Part shown: piece after piece, positions 61,459 to 64,000 of the stretch
Numbering within the stretch: position 1 is the first letter of the stretch
How the letters are laid out: the number at the start of each line of letters is the position of its first letter
Source of the DNA: Amoebidium appalachense
Taxonomy: Eukaryota; Ichthyosporea
DNA: 64,000 nucleotides
Direction: 5' to 3'
NCBI GenBank assembly: GCA_963693365.1
Contig: CAVNZM010000018.1
Span: 2,448,411-2,512,410, forward strand
Notes under the pieces: generated by a model
What the model saw: only the letters and a program-made list of their open reading frames with translations
What the model was told of the DNA's origin: nothing
Database searches by the model: none
Program-made: the position numbers and the translations under genes

Positions 61459-61492
61459 GGTTGAAGAGATTCTTGAAAGATGTGAGATTCTG

Positions 61493-61510
61493 GAACTGCG
61501 CGGTCGCCAA
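61493..61510 (-). promoter_or_regulatory. Primer binding site
   Basis: TTGGCGACCGCGCAGTTC begins right after the 5' LTR. TGG following the LTR edge fits pairing with a tRNA CCA end; the tRNA is not identified. Confidence 0.65.
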
Positions 61511-62095
61511 TGTAAACAGTTGAACTAGTTGGGATAAGGCAGAGAACAACTGAATCAGAATAAAGACAGAGAACGGGTAGTAAGGCACACGCGGCCAGGT
61601 TACTATTTAATGTGCTCGTTCAGAGTGATCCCCCGTACTGGGACGGCTTGTTTATATAGCCCCCAGGTTCCGGATCATCTGGATGGGTGGCATTGATGCC
61701 TTCGTGACTTCTGACCAGTCAGAAGAGTGCGGTCGTCTTTATGTGCACACAGTGCACCAATAACATGAAGCTAACTAAAAGGATAACTTTGTGGCAAATG
61801 ATTGGTCAATACTTAAGCCCGTTTAGGTTTATGCAACTGGGTCTGATTTCCTTATTGGTTCCGTTCGTTTAGCTATAGATGTCGCCTCCGTAGTGGATGA
61901 GACTTGCATTCCTATCCTAGCGGTTCTCAAATTCTATTGGTTCATACTGACTGCACGGCCACTGCATATTGCCGGCGCCGCGGCTCAGTCGTGAGCCGCA
62001 GCCCGCGGCTGTCGCGTGTGATATTGATCTGATCATATGTACACAATATCTACGTGATCACTATGATATGTACAGTATATTCGTAATAGTAAACA
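61511..62095 (-). repeat. 5' LTR (right on the plus strand), outer end missing
   Basis: 585 bp matching the other LTR except for two substitutions. The last 25 bp (element 5' end, including the TGTTTACA terminus) are absent: after GTAAACATG the sequence departs from the other copy. No target-site duplication can therefore be defined. Confidence 0.9.
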
Positions 62096-63165
62096 TGGGT
62101 CCGGTCATTGCGGAGGGGGCGAATTCAGTGCTGTGTTGTCAGTGGGGGGGAGGGAGGGTGGGGGGTGGGGAGAGGCTGATGCGTTATAAAGTACAAAGTA
62201 CACACCAACAACAGACGGGGAGGGGAGGGGGAGGGGGGGGAGGGAGGGGGGGGGGGGGGTGGACACCTTCCATGTGTTCGATGAGTGGGATGAGTGTGTG
62301 TGTGGCACGTGTACGTGAAGAAAGCAGAGGAGGGAAGCAGAGGAGCGGGGGGAGGGGGTGGGGGGGATGAGTGTGTGTGTGCATCAGCAAACATCACCCC
62401 GAGCTTTTTTGGGTAACATTGTCATCTTTTTATAACATTTTGGGTACCAATGTCGTACGAGGGTATACAATGTTACCAGTGTACAAACCCTAAATACAGA
62501 TTGCTAACATCGTGTTACAATTGTGTGTAACAGTATGGCAGTGGTATCACTCTGTATAACACACCGTTACCAGCATGTCACACAGAATGATATCACAGTT
62601 TTACACGGTCTGGTAACCATAATATATACAGTGTTACAAACGTGGTATCTTTCATTGCATACATGATTGTACAACGTTGGTACACAATGACACCGTAATG
62701 GTACATATTGGTATCATTGAACTGTTTGATATACCGGGGTAACCATTATATACCATTACGGTAACACCATCTTACCACGCCGGACACCGAACGGATACAT
62801 TTGTTGACATTGTGTTGCCATAAATTTAACTTTATTTTACATACTAGTGGTGACGCATTCGTACCAATATGCCAAATTCCTGTATACCACGGGATAACAC
62901 AGGAGTCACCAATTCTATACAAAGAGTTATACTTCAGATAACTAAAATCTACAATTCATGTACCAAAGGTGAACCCAGGTATACCACGAGAACGACACAT
63001 GTTTACCATTTATACATTACGGATAACATTAAAACGACATTACGATACCATTTGTATACGTTGACATGCCCGTTTGGTAACAAATGGGTGGTATTCGGTA
63101 TATACATTTTACTTTTATGTTAACCATACCGTACCATATTGTTATCAATTTGTATATCCCTCCCC
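62096..63165. other. Right flank: G-rich sequence then a GGTA/TACC-rich region
   Basis: 62,096-62,400 is G/GA/TG-rich. 62,410-63,130 is AT-rich, non-tandem, and strikingly full of GGTA, TACC, GTAAC and GTTAC words on both strands. No open frame of note. A C run follows at 63,162-63,181. Confidence 0.7.
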
Positions 63166-63239
63166 CCCCCCCCCCCCCCCCTCCCTCCAGTTCTGCAGAC
63201 AGACACGAAGATGATGATCACTTTTTCTTTTTACTAAGT

Positions 63240-63352
63240 ACTTGTGGCATCAAGCACACAAGTAAACAACACAACTAATATACCACCCCAGGTGGCATCC
63301 TACAGCACACAAGTTAACAACACAACTAACATACCACCCCAGGTGGCATCCA
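63240..63352. repeat. Two-copy tandem repeat, about 50 bp
   Basis: ACACAAGTAAACAACACAAC then ATACCACCCCAGGTGGCATC occurs twice in tandem (about 63,258-63,300 and 63,307-63,350). Confidence 0.85.
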
Positions 63353-63531
63353 TTCTCTACTATCTACTTTATCTCACATCTCGTAACAACATTACTCTTA
63401 TGCAAACAAAAAATACCAAAAAGAATCATGACAAAAAAAGAAGAAAAAAAAGAAGAAAAAAAGAAAAAAAAAACTACCACACAAGCACAACAGGCTTGGC
63501 TGGGGCCGCATTTTAAGGCGGCGTCTCCTTC

Positions 63532-64000
63532 TCACTGATCTGCTGGCCGGGAGGGGTTGCAGTGGGGGTCGAAGGTTGCTGAGCACGTGGGGCCCCGTCG
63601 TCGGCAGGGGGGGGGGGGGGGGGTGGAAGACCTGGGGGGGGAGTCTTTCTCCTCCTCCTTTTCTTCTGTGGCCTTCTTCTCGAGACGGCGGAGAATCTCC
63701 TGGTGGTTCACCAACTCCTGGAGAACAATGCATGTTAGATATGCATAAAGCAACTTGAAAGCGGAAGCAACTTGAAAGCGTATTCCCCTCCACCCAAAAA
63801 GACTAACCATCTAATCTATACAATCAACCAAACTCCTACAAGATGTGTAAGTAGATGTGATAAAAAATGCTGTGAGTCCTCTCCCATGATAACAACAAAG
63901 CTCTTCATTGTGTCTGGTCGTGAGCAACACAGAAACGAAAAACGGAAACAACAGCAGCCATAGGACAAAGAGCCGGTACCCACCTCTAGAGTGGCAAAAA
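63532..64000 (-). CDS. 3' part of an unidentified coiled-coil protein gene, running off the right edge
   Basis: Exon 64000(or beyond)-63984 encodes FATLE with donor GAG|GTGGGT. Exon 63717-63532 encodes ELVNHQEILRRLEKKATEEK, then EEEKDSPPR and a Pro/Arg-rich end to TGA. A donor-like CAG|GTCTTC near 63,640 means the charged part could instead splice to another exon, with the Pro-rich tail being intron. The peptide is a short amphipathic helix followed by charge; I do not recognise the family. Confidence 0.45.

Larger units (their letters stand above)
53883..62095 (-). mobile_element. Ty3/Gypsy LTR retrotransposon with chromodomain (chromovirus)
   Basis: An 8.2-kb element read on the minus strand: 5' LTR (61511-62095), primer binding site, gag, protease, reverse transcriptase, RNase H, integrase, chromodomain, polypurine tract, 3' LTR (53883-54492). 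The order protease-RT-RNase H-integrase and the terminal chromodomain place it in the chromovirus branch. The LTRs differ at only two of 585 aligned positions (54301/61929 and 54428/62056), so the insertion is young. It is probably not autonomous as assembled: one in-frame stop separates gag from protease and the pol frame changes three times. Some of these breaks lie in homopolymers and could be sequence errors or programmed recoding. Confidence 0.93.

Overview
The window is nuclear DNA from a eukaryote, most likely a protist or alga; I cannot name the lineage. The evidence is split genes with GT-AG introns, a nuclear-pore basket protein, pieces of NOL10/Enp2-like and BLOC1S1-like genes, and a chromodomain-bearing Ty3/Gypsy LTR retrotransposon. 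Non-coding DNA is crowded with long homopolymer C or G runs, (TG)n/(CA)n tracts, minisatellites and dispersed repeats. Most long open frames here (His-Thr, Cys-Val, poly-Pro, poly-Gly) are translations of these simple repeats and are not genes.

Positions 1-37,614, plus strand: one large gene, entered without its 5' end. I reconstruct 48 exons, about 2,055 codons, encoding a TPR/Mlp/Megator/NUA-type nuclear basket protein: a very long coiled coil, then a Pro/Ala-rich stretch, a short conserved block, an NLS-like segment and a strongly acidic tail ending at TGA 37,612-37,614. Nearly all splice phases agree. Two places do not (the exon 12 end and inside exon 46). About 84% of the locus is intron.

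The introns hold the most interesting material. Many contain copies of one family of dispersed elements (called A and B here, apparently two halves of one unit) that end in a poly-C tract close to the 3' splice site. This is what introner-like, intron-forming elements would look like. Other introns carry MITE-like elements, one with long terminal inverted repeats and a 6-bp target duplication, and tandem arrays with 11-, 17-, 30- and 44-bp periods.

Positions 37,615-53,882: a gene-poor stretch with fragments. These are a plus-strand transposase-like fragment (39.4-40.3 kb), a minus-strand gene starting like NOL10/Enp2 but ending after three exons (41.0-43.4 kb), several unassigned exons on both strands (45.3, 48.2-49.6, 51.1-51.7 kb), and an orphan last exon of BLOC1S1 (52.9-53.0 kb).

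Positions 53,883-62,095: a young chromovirus on the minus strand. Its LTRs differ at 2 of 585 aligned positions. Gag is followed by an in-frame TAG, and the pol region changes frame three times. The outer end of its 5' LTR is missing.

Positions 62,096-64,000: an unusual GGTA/TACC-rich stretch, then the 3' part of an unidentified minus-strand gene running off the right edge.
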